64,000 bases of DNA. Origin: DATLGB01 sp963726825. Lineage in GTDB: Bacteria > Actinomycetota > Thermoleophilia > Solirubrobacterales > Solirubrobacteraceae. The position numbers were made by a program, and so were the translations under genes. Positions 55,077 to 63,077 of this stretch are shown piece after piece (within the stretch, counting starts at the first letter, position 1; every line of letters starts with the position of its first letter). Under the pieces are notes generated by a model. It ran no database searches and was not told the DNA's origin. It saw nothing but the letters and a program-made list of their open reading frames with translations. The DNA lies in contig CAVSDT010000002.1 of the NCBI GenBank assembly GCA_963726825.1, forward strand, positions 558,001 to 622,000, in the 5' to 3' direction.

Positions 55077-56023
55077 TTGGTGCCTCCCGAGGCGGGGCTG
55101 GTGCCGAGCAATCGGACGAAGGTGAACGCGATGACCATGATGCCGAGGAAGACCAGCACCGAGATCGCCGAGCCGAGCCCGAGGTTGAGGCGGTTCAGGA
55201 GCTGGTTGTACCCCAGCACCGAGACCGTCTCGATCTTCGGGTTCGTGCCGCCGTTGCCGATGATGTAGACGGAGTCGAAGATGCGGAACGCGTCGAGCGT
55301 GCGGAACAGCAGCGCGACGAGGATCGCCGGCCGCATCAGCGGCACCGTGATCCGCCAGAAGCGCTGCCAGGCCGTGGCGCCGTCGACCTTCGCCGCCTCG
55401 TGGAGGTCGTCGTTGACCAGGGCCAGGCCCGCGAGGAGCAGCAGCGCCATGAACGGCGTGGTCTTCCACACCTCCGACAGGATCACGACGACGTAGGTCA
55501 GGAACGTGTTGGTCAGCGGGTCGGACTCCATCCCCAGCGCCTTCGGGATGAAGCCGCCGTTGGCGCCCGACCACGCGAGCTGCCACGCGTAGGCGGCGAC
55601 CACGGTGACGATGCCGTACGGGATCAGCGCGGACGTGCGCACGAGGCCGCGGCCGACGATCGCGCGGTGCATGACCAGCGCGAGCAGCATCCCGAGCACG
55701 AGCTCAAGGGCGACGGACACGACGGCGATGACGGCCGTGTGCAGGACGTCGTTCCACCACAGCTTCGACGACAGCACCGTGACGTAGTTCGACAGGCCGA
55801 TGAACGACCGGTTGTCGGGGAAGCGCAGATCCGCGCGCAGCAGCGACAGGTAGAAGGCGTAGACGATCGGATACGCCGTCACCGCGAGCATCACGATCAC
55901 GGCGGGCGCGCATAGCATCCAGCCGAGCTTGCGCTCGGCCCGCGAGCGCGCCGACAGCTGCGGCTTCGGGGGCTTCTCGCTCTCGGCCACCTCGGCCGAG
56001 CCGGCGGCCTGCGCGGCGCTCAC
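55073..56023 (-). CDS. Sugar ABC permease, MalF type
   Basis: 316 aa, six helices after a 35-residue N tail; EAA loop EAAKVDGATAWQRFWRITVP. GTG 56023 overlaps the stop of the binding-protein gene. Confidence 0.92.
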   Translation of the reverse strand: MSAAQAAGSAEVAESEKPPKPQLSARSRAERKLGWMLCAPAVIVMLAVTAYPIVYAFYLSLLRADLRFPDNRSFIGLSNYVTVLSSKLWWNDVLHTAVIAVVSVALELVLGMLLALVMHRAIVGRGLVRTSALIPYGIVTVVAAYAWQLAWSGANGGFIPKALGMESDPLTNTFLTYVVVILSEVWKTTPFMALLLLAGLALVNDDLHEAAKVDGATAWQRFWRITVPLMRPAILVALLFRTLDAFRIFDSVYIIGNGGTNPKIETVSVLGYNQLLNRLNLGLGSAISVLVFLGIMVIAFTFVRLLGTSPASGGTK

Positions 56024-57261
56024 AGCAGGCCCTTGGACTTGAGGGCGTTGGCGACGCGCGTCTTCAGGTCAGCGGCCACGGTGGACACCTGCTTGATCGT
56101 CTGGGGTGGCGAGACCGTCTTGTACACCGCGAGGGACACGTCGGCGTACAGCGGCGTGACCGGCCGCACCGCTGCGGTCTCGAGGGACTTGCGGATGTCC
56201 TCCGCGAAGGGGTACGCCTTCTGGAACGTCTTGTCGTCGTAGAGCGAGGAGAGCGTCGGCGGCAGGCCGCCGTCGATCGCGAAGCCGCGCTGGTTCTTCG
56301 CGTCGCGCAAGCAGGTGGCGGCCTGGAAGGCCAGGTCGGAGTGCTTCGTGAAGGAGGAGACCCCCCAGTTGAAGCCGCCGATCGGCGCCTTGGCCGGCTT
56401 GCCCTCCTCGACCCCGGGATACGTGGTCCAGGCGATCTGCTTGAACAGCTTGGGGTTGTTCTCCTTCGCGCTGGCGTAGATGAAGGGGTAGTTGATCTGG
56501 AAGTCGGCCGCGCCGGTCTCGAAGGCGAGCCGGTTCTGGTCCTCCTTCTGGTTCTCGAGCGACGGGTCGGCCGCGGAGGAGTCCGCGAGCTGCTTCATCA
56601 CCTTCAGCGCCGCCTCGGTCGGCGCCTGCTCCAGGCCGGCCTTGGTCGGCGACGCGAGGATGTTGCCGCCGGCCGACTGGATGAGCGAGTTGAACCACAC
56701 CGTCGTGCCCTCGTACTGGGCGCCCTGGATCTCGACGCGGGTCTTGAGCTGCTCGGCCTGCTTGATCATCTCCGACCACGTCTTGGGCGGGGTCTTGACC
56801 CGGTCCTTGCGGTACCAGAGCAGCTGGGTGTTGGAGTTGGCCGGCGCCGCGTAGAGCTTGTCCTGGTAGGTCCCGGTCTCCAGCGGGCCGGCGAGCGTCC
56901 CCTTGGCGACGACGTCGCGGTACTTCTGCGGCCAGGGCTGGATCCACTTGGCCTCGGCGAACTCGGCGGTCCACACGACGTCCATGCTCATGATGTCGAT
57001 CGAGGCGTCCTTGGCCGCGAGCCGCCGCACGAGCGACTGGCGCTGCGTGTCGGCGTCGTTGCCGAGCGCGTTGAAGGCGATCCTGTACTTGCCGCCCGAC
57101 TCCTTCGTGCAGCGCTTGGCGGCCTTCACGAACGACCCTGACGGCTCGTTGTAGGACCACCAGTTCAGCGTGGTGGTCTTCGAGCTGGACCCTCCACATC
57201 CGATTGCACCCGCACACAGCGCGAGCGCTGCGACGGGTGCGACTCCTCTCCAAGGCCGCAT
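56020..57261 (-). CDS. Sugar ABC transporter substrate-binding lipoprotein
   Basis: 413 aa. Signal peptide MRPWRGVAPVAALALCAGA with lipobox IGC (Cys about 22), then a family 1 solute-binding fold: NWWSYNEPSGSFVKAAKRC, DVVWTAEFAEAKWIQPW, GAPIGGFNWGVSSF. Resembles trehalose/maltose-type binding proteins such as LpqY/ThuE, without proof of substrate. ATG 57261 lies six bases after TATGTT. First gene of a four-gene operon reading toward the ATPase at 53016. Confidence 0.9.
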   Translation of the reverse strand: MRPWRGVAPVAALALCAGAIGCGGSSSKTTTLNWWSYNEPSGSFVKAAKRCTKESGGKYRIAFNALGNDADTQRQSLVRRLAAKDASIDIMSMDVVWTAEFAEAKWIQPWPQKYRDVVAKGTLAGPLETGTYQDKLYAAPANSNTQLLWYRKDRVKTPPKTWSEMIKQAEQLKTRVEIQGAQYEGTTVWFNSLIQSAGGNILASPTKAGLEQAPTEAALKVMKQLADSSAADPSLENQKEDQNRLAFETGAADFQINYPFIYASAKENNPKLFKQIAWTTYPGVEEGKPAKAPIGGFNWGVSSFTKHSDLAFQAATCLRDAKNQRGFAIDGGLPPTLSSLYDDKTFQKAYPFAEDIRKSLETAAVRPVTPLYADVSLAVYKTVSPPQTIKQVSTVAADLKTRVANALKSKGLL

Positions 57262-57267
57262 CGTGGG

Positions 57268-57273
57268 AACATA
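57268..57273 (-). promoter_or_regulatory. -10 hexamer TATGTT of the sugar transporter operon
   Basis: Minus-strand TATGTT six bases before ATG 57261, the same leaderless geometry as elsewhere. Confidence 0.55.
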
Positions 57274-57389
57274 GCTCTGCGGTCAAGCGCTGCGGCGGAC
57301 GGGGTCTCACGCCAGCTCCGACGCGCCAGGACCGCCCGCGTCGAGCGGCCCGCTCGTGCGGCGACCCGGCCTCCGCCGGGCCCGTTCGC

Positions 57390-57395
57390 TAGGTT
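57390..57395 (+). promoter_or_regulatory. -10 hexamer TAGGTT of the M23 peptidase gene
   Basis: TAGGTT nine bases before GTG 57405. Confidence 0.45.
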
Positions 57396-57404
57396 GCCCG
57401 CTTC

Positions 57405-58313
57405 GTGCCGATTCGTCCCTCGACACGCGTGGCTGCTGTGCCGGCAGCCCTGCTGACGTTCGTCCTGCCTGGCCTGGCCTCCGCCGCTGAGGACCCGGGC
57501 GGCACCGCCGCGCCCGAGCCGGCAGTCGTCTCGACGGCGACCTGCGCCGACGGGCGCGCCGGCGCCTGCGGCCCCGGCCGCAGGCTCACGTTCGGCGGCA
57601 GCGCGCTCGACGGCGTGACGAAGGTCGTCTTCCGCGGCGCCGCCGGCGCTGCGGACGATCGCGCCGCCGCGCCCGGCACCGTCACCGCCACGGCGGTCAC
57701 CGTCACCGTCCCGGCCACCGCCCGCACGGGTGCCGTCAGCCTGATCGCCCCCGGTGGCGAGGCCCGCGCCGAGCCCGTCACGCTCGACCCGCCGAAGGCC
57801 CGCCCCGCCTCCGCCGACTTCGTCTTCCCCGTTCGTGGCAGGCACCGCATCGGCACCACCGCCGTCCAGCGCTTCGGCGGTGCGCGCGGGCACGAGGGGC
57901 AGGACGTCTTCGCGCGCTGCGGCGTCCCCGTCGTCGCCAACGTCGCCGGCACGGTCAAGCTCGCCGAGTTCCAGGGCGCGGCGGGCAACTACGTCGTGGT
58001 CGACGGGGCCGACGGCCGCTCCTACGCCTTCATGCACCTGCGCCGGCCGGCGAGCGTCGCACCGGGCGACGCGGTCTACGCCGGCGAGCCCCTGGGCGAG
58101 GTCGGCGACACCGGCCGCGCCAGCGGCTGCCACCTCCACTTCGAGCTCTGGACGTCCCCCGGCTACTACGAGGGCGGCCACCCGGTCGACCCCCTCGGGG
58201 AGCTGCGCGCGTGGGAGAAGGCCGCCGCGGCCAAGGCGCGCCGGGCGCGCAAGGCGCGGAAGGCCCGCAAGGCCAGGGCCGCCCGGGCCGCGTTCGCCCC
58301 GGCGACCCGGTAG
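57405..58313 (+). CDS. Secreted M23-family metallopeptidase
   Basis: 302 aa. Signal peptide to about residue 26 (ALLTFVLPGLASAAE), an Ig/IPT-like region at 40-135, then an M23 domain with Zn ligands in GHEGQDVF and HLHFELW. Lys/Arg/Ala-rich C-terminal tail. Endopeptidase of peptidoglycan cross-links, probably active in the wall. Its TAG abuts the stop of the convergent DUF4032 gene. Confidence 0.9.
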   Translation: MPIRPSTRVAAVPAALLTFVLPGLASAAEDPGGTAAPEPAVVSTATCADGRAGACGPGRRLTFGGSALDGVTKVVFRGAAGAADDRAAAPGTVTATAVTVTVPATARTGAVSLIAPGGEARAEPVTLDPPKARPASADFVFPVRGRHRIGTTAVQRFGGARGHEGQDVFARCGVPVVANVAGTVKLAEFQGAAGNYVVVDGADGRSYAFMHLRRPASVAPGDAVYAGEPLGEVGDTGRASGCHLHFELWTSPGYYEGGHPVDPLGELRAWEKAAAAKARRARKARKARKARAARAAFAPATR

Positions 58314-59534
58314 CTACGTCGACGGCTCCGACGGCCGCCGGATGACGGCGCGCTCGAGCGTCGCGAACTGCAGCACGTCCTGCACGTAGGCGTCGGCGGC
58401 CTGCTGCAGGCCGACGTCGTGGCCGGCCTTCTCCGACTCGAACCAGCGGTGCTGGAGCACCTCGTGGAAGACCTCGGCCGGTTCTCGCCGGTCGAACAGC
58501 TCGGGGGGGACGGCCGCGATGACCGGCTCGAAGACCTCGCCGCGCCACCTGAAGGCCGCGACGGAGTCGGGCAGGGGCCGGCCGGTCTCCTGCTCCAGCC
58601 GGGCCTTGAACGTCCGCAGGTCGTTGAGCATCCGGCAGGCCTGGTTCTCCTGCGCCCGCAGGCCGGTCAGCATGAACAGGTGACGCTGGTGGTGGCCGGG
58701 TTCGACGACGTGCGGGTCGAGCCGCAGCCGGAACCCCCCGGGGCTGGCGACGAGCTCGATCTCGGCGACGTCGTAGCCGAGCTCGTTGAGGCGCGCGAGG
58801 CGCTCGTCGACGCGGTGGCGCTCGCCCGGCCCGAACTCCTCCTCACGGGTGAGCTCCGACCACAGGTCGTCGTAGCGGCGGCGCAGCTCCCAGGCGGTCT
58901 CGACGGGATCGAGCTCGGCGGGGTCGAGCCCGAACTCGGCCATCACGTCGAAGAGCTCGCCGGCGATGTTCGTCTCCGCCAGCTGGAGGTCGTGGTCGCG
59001 CTGCCCCGCGGTGAGGGCGGAGTGCATCTCGCCCGTCTCCGCGTCGACGAGGTAGGCGGTGAGGGTGCCGGCGTCGCGGCGGAACAGCGCGTTCGACAGC
59101 GAGCAGTCGCCCCAGAAGAACCCGCCCAGGTGCAGCCGCGTGAGCAGGCCGGCGAGGGCGTTGAGCAGCTGGGGGCGCAGCTCGTCGGGCCCGCGCCGCG
59201 AGAACAGGAAGCGGTAGGGGACCGAGAACTCGAGGTGGCGGGTGATCAGGACGGCCTGGAGGCCCGCGCCGCGGTCGTGGACGTAGCCGACGACGTCGAC
59301 CGCCGGGACGGACTCCTCGGCGAGGCGCCCGAGCAGCCGGTACTCGCGCTCGGCGAGCTTGCGCGGGAGCTCCTTGAGCGCGAACAGCACGCCGTCGGCC
59401 TCGACGAAGCGCACGACGTGGCGGTGCACCCCGCGCATCACCTCGACGGTGAGGGTGTCCTCCCAGTCGGCGAGGGGGCGCTCCCAGGGGAGGTCGAGGA
59501 AGTCGGGGTTGCCGGTGCGGGCGGTGATCTGCAC
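58314..59534 (-). CDS. DUF4032 / kinase-like protein
   Basis: 406 aa. Residues 1-200 look like a small kinase fold: LFALKELPRKLAEREY (Lys), GDCSLSNALFR (catalytic Asp/Asn) and LVDAETGE (DxE in place of DFG). The C-terminal half (about 200-400) is the DUF4032 domain with LRLDPHVVEPGHHQRHLF. Resembles WaaP/Kdo-kinase-like actinobacterial proteins; substrate unknown. GTG 59534. A long hairpin sits 31 bases upstream. Confidence 0.85.
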   Translation of the reverse strand: MQITARTGNPDFLDLPWERPLADWEDTLTVEVMRGVHRHVVRFVEADGVLFALKELPRKLAEREYRLLGRLAEESVPAVDVVGYVHDRGAGLQAVLITRHLEFSVPYRFLFSRRGPDELRPQLLNALAGLLTRLHLGGFFWGDCSLSNALFRRDAGTLTAYLVDAETGEMHSALTAGQRDHDLQLAETNIAGELFDVMAEFGLDPAELDPVETAWELRRRYDDLWSELTREEEFGPGERHRVDERLARLNELGYDVAEIELVASPGGFRLRLDPHVVEPGHHQRHLFMLTGLRAQENQACRMLNDLRTFKARLEQETGRPLPDSVAAFRWRGEVFEPVIAAVPPELFDRREPAEVFHEVLQHRWFESEKAGHDVGLQQAADAYVQDVLQFATLERAVIRRPSEPST

Positions 59535-59565
59535 GTGTGTTGGTGATTGTGGACCTTCTGCGTCC

Positions 59566-59642
59566 GGCGACGCGAAGACCGGCCCTCTTCAGCGGGGGAC
59601 CGAGCCCTCATTCCACTGAAGAGGACCGGCCTTCACGCCGCC
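59566..59642 (-). ncRNA. Hairpin A upstream of the DUF4032 gene
   Basis: In minus-strand RNA, 59616-59642 pairs with 59566-59592 as 27 consecutive pairs including four G-U; on the plus strand those four would be A-C mismatches. The 23-nt apex carries a 21-nt segment that begins GGAATGAGGG and ends CTCGGTCCCCC, able to fold as GG/CC, bulge, GGG/CCC and loop CTCGGT. Same apex as hairpin C at 59698-59773. Confidence 0.7.
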
Positions 59643-59697
59643 TGAGCGAGATGTGGACGACCGTCCCGCTCTGCATCTCCGCCGGACCTCTGGATGA

Positions 59698-59773
59698 GCG
59701 TGGCGGCGGGCGGGCTCCTCCCGGCGGAATCAGGGCTCGGTCCCCCGACGGAGGAGCCCGTTCGTCGCCGCGC
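59698..59773 (+). ncRNA. Hairpin C upstream of the LigD polymerase gene
   Basis: In plus-strand RNA, 59698-59721 pairs with 59750-59773 as 24 consecutive pairs including four G-U (A-C mismatches on the other strand). The apex repeats the 21-nt segment of hairpin A with one change (GGAATCAGGG...), while the middle of the stem differs by compensating changes. Confidence 0.7.
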
Positions 59774-59825
59774 GGCGACGAGGGTCGACACGAGGAGCTC
59801 TGCGGGCGCCTGTCATCCTGCGAGC

Positions 59826-60884
59826 GTGGCCAAGTCCGAGGGCACCGAGATCGACGCCGGCGGCCGCGCGGTCCGCGTGTCCAGTCCCGACCGGGTGATC
59901 TTCCCCGCGACGGAGCGCACCGCCGAGGTCACCAAGGTGATGGTCGCGGAGTACTTCGTCGCCGTCGGTGACGGGCTGATGCGTGCGTTGCACGAGCGGC
60001 CCACCACCCTCGAGCGCTGGCCCAAGGGGGTGCTGGAGGGGATCGTGCTCTCCACCCGGTCCGAGCGCGGCGGCGACGCCTTCTACCAGAAGCGGATCCC
60101 CCAGGGCGCCCCCGACTACGTGGAGACCGCGCGGATCGAGTTCCCCTCCGGGCGCTCCGCCGACGAGGTCTGCCCGACGGAGATCGCCGTCGCCGCTTGG
60201 TGCGCGCACATGGGGACGATCACGTTCCACCCCTGGCCGGTGCGGCGCGCCGACGTCGACCATCCCGACGAGCTGCGCATCGACCTCGACCCGCAGCCGG
60301 GGACGGACTTCGCGGACGCGGTGCGCGCGGCCGGGGTGGCGCGCGAGCTGTTCGCCGACCTCGGGATGCGCGCGTTCGTCAAGACGAGCGGCAACCGCGG
60401 CATCCACATGTTCGTGCGCATCGAGCCGCGCTGGACGTTCACGGAGGTCCGCCACGCGGCGATCGCCTTCGGCCGCGAGCTGGGCCGGCGCACGCCGGGG
60501 GTGACGACGAAGTGGTGGAAGGAGGAGCGCGGCGAGGCGATCTTCGTCGACTACAACCAGAACGCCCGCGACCGGACGATCGCGAGCGCCTACTCCTTGC
60601 GCGCCAAGCCCGGCGCGCCCGTGTCCTGCCCGGTGGACTGGGACGAGCTTCCCGAGATCGCCGACCCGTTCGACTTCAACCTCCACACGGTGCCGGAGCG
60701 CTTCGCGCAGTGCGGCGACCTCTGGGCGGAGATCGACGACGTCCAGCACTCGCTGCAGCCCTTGCTGGACCTCTACGAGACCCAGGGCGAGGGCGACATG
60801 CCGTATCCGCCCGAGTACCCGAAGATGCCGGGCGAGCCCAAGCGCGTGCAGCCCTCGCGCGACACCGACCGACCCGTCCCGTGA
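59826..60884 (+). CDS. ligD: LigD-type DNA repair polymerase/primase domain protein
   Basis: 352 aa stand-alone PolDom. RPTTLERWPKGV, FYQKRIPQGAPDYV, catalytic Asp pair in RIDLDPQPG, SGNRGIHMFVRI and VDYNQNARDRTIASAYSLR define the archaeo-eukaryotic primase-like polymerase of bacterial non-homologous end joining, which fills ends and adds ribonucleotides. No ligase or 3'-phosphoesterase domain and no Ku gene here. GTG 59826 gives the family N terminus; longer in-frame starts run through hairpin C. Confidence 0.9.
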   Translation: MAKSEGTEIDAGGRAVRVSSPDRVIFPATERTAEVTKVMVAEYFVAVGDGLMRALHERPTTLERWPKGVLEGIVLSTRSERGGDAFYQKRIPQGAPDYVETARIEFPSGRSADEVCPTEIAVAAWCAHMGTITFHPWPVRRADVDHPDELRIDLDPQPGTDFADAVRAAGVARELFADLGMRAFVKTSGNRGIHMFVRIEPRWTFTEVRHAAIAFGRELGRRTPGVTTKWWKEERGEAIFVDYNQNARDRTIASAYSLRAKPGAPVSCPVDWDELPEIADPFDFNLHTVPERFAQCGDLWAEIDDVQHSLQPLLDLYETQGEGDMPYPPEYPKMPGEPKRVQPSRDTDRPVP

Positions 60885-61038
60885 TGCGTCCTCCCGGGTC
60901 GCGGTGTACACTCCGGAACGTGGCCGATCGGGTCGCGGAGCGACAGGACGTGACGATCCGGGCGTCGGCAAGCGCCCGAGCTCGTTCGTCGGCCGGTCGC
61001 CGCGGTCCTGCGGACAGCTCCTGACCGCGACGGGCGTG

Positions 61039-61052
61039 CGAACGTCCGTTCC
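61039..61052 (+). promoter_or_regulatory. LexA (SOS) box upstream of uvrB
   Basis: CGAACGTCCGTTCC fits the Gram-positive SOS box CGAACRNRYGTTYC at all but one position. It lies just upstream of the TATCCT hexamer, where LexA would block RNA polymerase at this excision-repair gene. Confidence 0.75.
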
Positions 61053-61058
61053 CCTGCC

Positions 61059-61064
61059 TATCCT
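61059..61064 (+). promoter_or_regulatory. -10 hexamer TATCCT of uvrB
   Basis: TATCCT nine bases before ATG 61074 and seven bases after the LexA box. Confidence 0.55.
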
Positions 61065-61073
61065 GGGACGTCG

Positions 61074-63077
61074 ATGCCGCCCTTCAAGCTCGACGCCGTC
61101 TACAGCCCCACCGCGGACCAGCCGAAGGCCATCGCCCAGCTGAAGGAGTCGATCGAGGCGGGTGAGCGCTACTCCACGCTGCTGGGCGCCACGGGCACCG
61201 GCAAGACGATGACGATGGCCGCCACGATCGAGGCCGTGCAGCGCCCGTCGCTGATCCTCGCGCACAACAAGACGCTCGCCGCCCAGCTGTGCAACGAGTT
61301 CCGCACGTACTTCCCGACGAACGCCGTCGAGTACTTCGTCTCCTACTACGACTACTACCAGCCCGAGGCCTACGTCCCCTCGCGGGACCTCTACATCGAG
61401 AAGGACTCGGCGATCAACCAGGAGATCGACCGCCTTCGCCACGCCGCCACGGCCGCGCTGTTCGCCCGCCGCGACGTGATCATCGTCGCCTCCGTCTCGG
61501 CGATCTTCGGCCTCGGCTCGCCGGACACCTACAACGAGAACTGCGTCATCCTGCTCAAGGGCGGGGAGATGGACCGCGACTGGCTGCTGCGCAAGCTCGT
61601 CTCGCTGCAGTACACCCGCAACGACACGGCGCTGGCCCGCGGCACGTTCCGCGTCCGCGGGGACACGCTGGAGGTCTTCCCGGCCTACGCCGAGACCGCC
61701 TTCCGCGCCTCCTTCTTCGGTGACGAGGTCGAGCGCCTGCAGCACTTCGACCCCCTGACGGGCGAGCTGATCGTCGACGACCTCGAGCACGTCGCGATCT
61801 GGCCGGCCACGCACTACAACGTCAAGGAGGGCTCGATCGAGGCGGCGGTCGCCGAGATCGGCGAGGAGCTCAACCAGCGCTGCAACGAGCTCGAGGCCGA
61901 GGGCAAGCTGCTCGAGTCCCACCGCCTGCGCCAGCGCACCCAGTACGACATGGAGATGCTGCGCGAGGTCGGGTTCTGCTCCGGCATCGAGAACTACTCG
62001 CGCATCCTCGACGGGCGCGAGATGGGCGCCCGGCCGTACTGCCTGATCGACTACTTCCCCGAGGACTTCGTCTGCTTCATCGACGAGTCCCACCAGACCA
62101 CGCCGCAGATCGGCGGGATGTACGAGGGCGACCGCTCGCGCAAGCAGACGCTCGTCGACTACGGGTTCCGCCTCCCGTCGGCGATGGACAACCGGCCGCA
62201 GACCTTCGACGAGTTCCTCTCCATCACCCCGCAGATCTGCTTCGTCTCCGCGACACCGGGCCAGTACGAGCGCACGCACTCGAAGAAGATCGTCGAGCAG
62301 ATCGTGCGCCCGACGGGCATCATCGACCCGCCGGTCGACGTGCGCGAGACGAAGAACCAGATCGACGACCTGATGTCGGAGATCCGCAAGGTCGTCGAGC
62401 GGGAGGAGCGCACGCTCGTCACGACGCTCACGAAGAAGATGTCCGAGGACCTCACGGACTACCTGCTCGAGATGGGCTTCAAGGTCCGCTACCTCCACTC
62501 GGAGATCGACACGCTCGAGCGGATCCAGATCATCCGCGCGCTGCGCCTGGGCGAGTTCGACGTCCTGGTCGGCGTCAACCTGCTGCGCGAGGGGCTCGAC
62601 CTCCCGGAGGTCTCGCTGGTGGCGATCCTCGACGCCGACAAGGAGGGCTTCCTGCGTGGGGAGACCTCCCTGATCCAGACGATCGGCCGTGCGGCCCGCA
62701 ACATCGACGGGCGCGTGATCATGTACGCCGACAAGCAGTCGGCGGCCATGACCGCCGCGCTGGAGGAGACCGACCGCCGCCGCGAGATCCAGGTCGCCTA
62801 CAACACCGAGCACGGCATCACGCCAGAGACGATCGTCAAGGGCATCTCCGACATCGGCGAGTTCCTGATGGGCGACTCGAAGGTGCCGAAGAAGGGTCGC
62901 CGCTCCCGCAAGCGCGAGACGGACATGTCACCGGAGCAGCTCGAGACGACGATCGTCGAGCTCGAGGAGGAGATGCTCGCCGCAGCCGAGGACCTGCGCT
63001 TCGAGTACGCGGCCAAGCTGCGCGACGAGATCCGTGAGATGCGCCGCGAGCTCGACGCCGCGCGCGAGCCGGCCTAG
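61074..63077 (+). CDS. uvrB: UvrABC system protein B
   Basis: 667 aa, normal length. Helicase motif I LLGATGTGKTMTMA, beta-hairpin YYDYYQPEAYVPSRDLYIEKD, FIDESHQT, ATPGQYE, motif VI QTIGRAARN and C-terminal UVR domain (VELEEEMLAAAEDLRFEYAA). Damage-verifying subunit of nucleotide excision repair. Single-gene unit after a 189-bp gap holding the LexA box; nothing else was recognised in that gap. Shares a CTAG with the convergent stop. Confidence 0.96.
   Translation: MPPFKLDAVYSPTADQPKAIAQLKESIEAGERYSTLLGATGTGKTMTMAATIEAVQRPSLILAHNKTLAAQLCNEFRTYFPTNAVEYFVSYYDYYQPEAYVPSRDLYIEKDSAINQEIDRLRHAATAALFARRDVIIVASVSAIFGLGSPDTYNENCVILLKGGEMDRDWLLRKLVSLQYTRNDTALARGTFRVRGDTLEVFPAYAETAFRASFFGDEVERLQHFDPLTGELIVDDLEHVAIWPATHYNVKEGSIEAAVAEIGEELNQRCNELEAEGKLLESHRLRQRTQYDMEMLREVGFCSGIENYSRILDGREMGARPYCLIDYFPEDFVCFIDESHQTTPQIGGMYEGDRSRKQTLVDYGFRLPSAMDNRPQTFDEFLSITPQICFVSATPGQYERTHSKKIVEQIVRPTGIIDPPVDVRETKNQIDDLMSEIRKVVEREERTLVTTLTKKMSEDLTDYLLEMGFKVRYLHSEIDTLERIQIIRALRLGEFDVLVGVNLLREGLDLPEVSLVAILDADKEGFLRGETSLIQTIGRAARNIDGRVIMYADKQSAAMTAALEETDRRREIQVAYNTEHGITPETIVKGISDIGEFLMGDSKVPKKGRRSRKRETDMSPEQLETTIVELEEEMLAAAEDLRFEYAAKLRDEIREMRRELDAAREPA

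Noticed and set aside
59574..59634. Ordinary intrinsic terminator for the region between the DUF4032 and LigD genes
   Set aside because: Both genes read away from this hairpin, there is no T run, and its apex is repeated in hairpin C.
59730..62813. 1027-codon open frame opposite ligD and uvrB
   Set aside because: Covers two genes with complete catalytic motifs on the plus strand; translation is repetitive and featureless.
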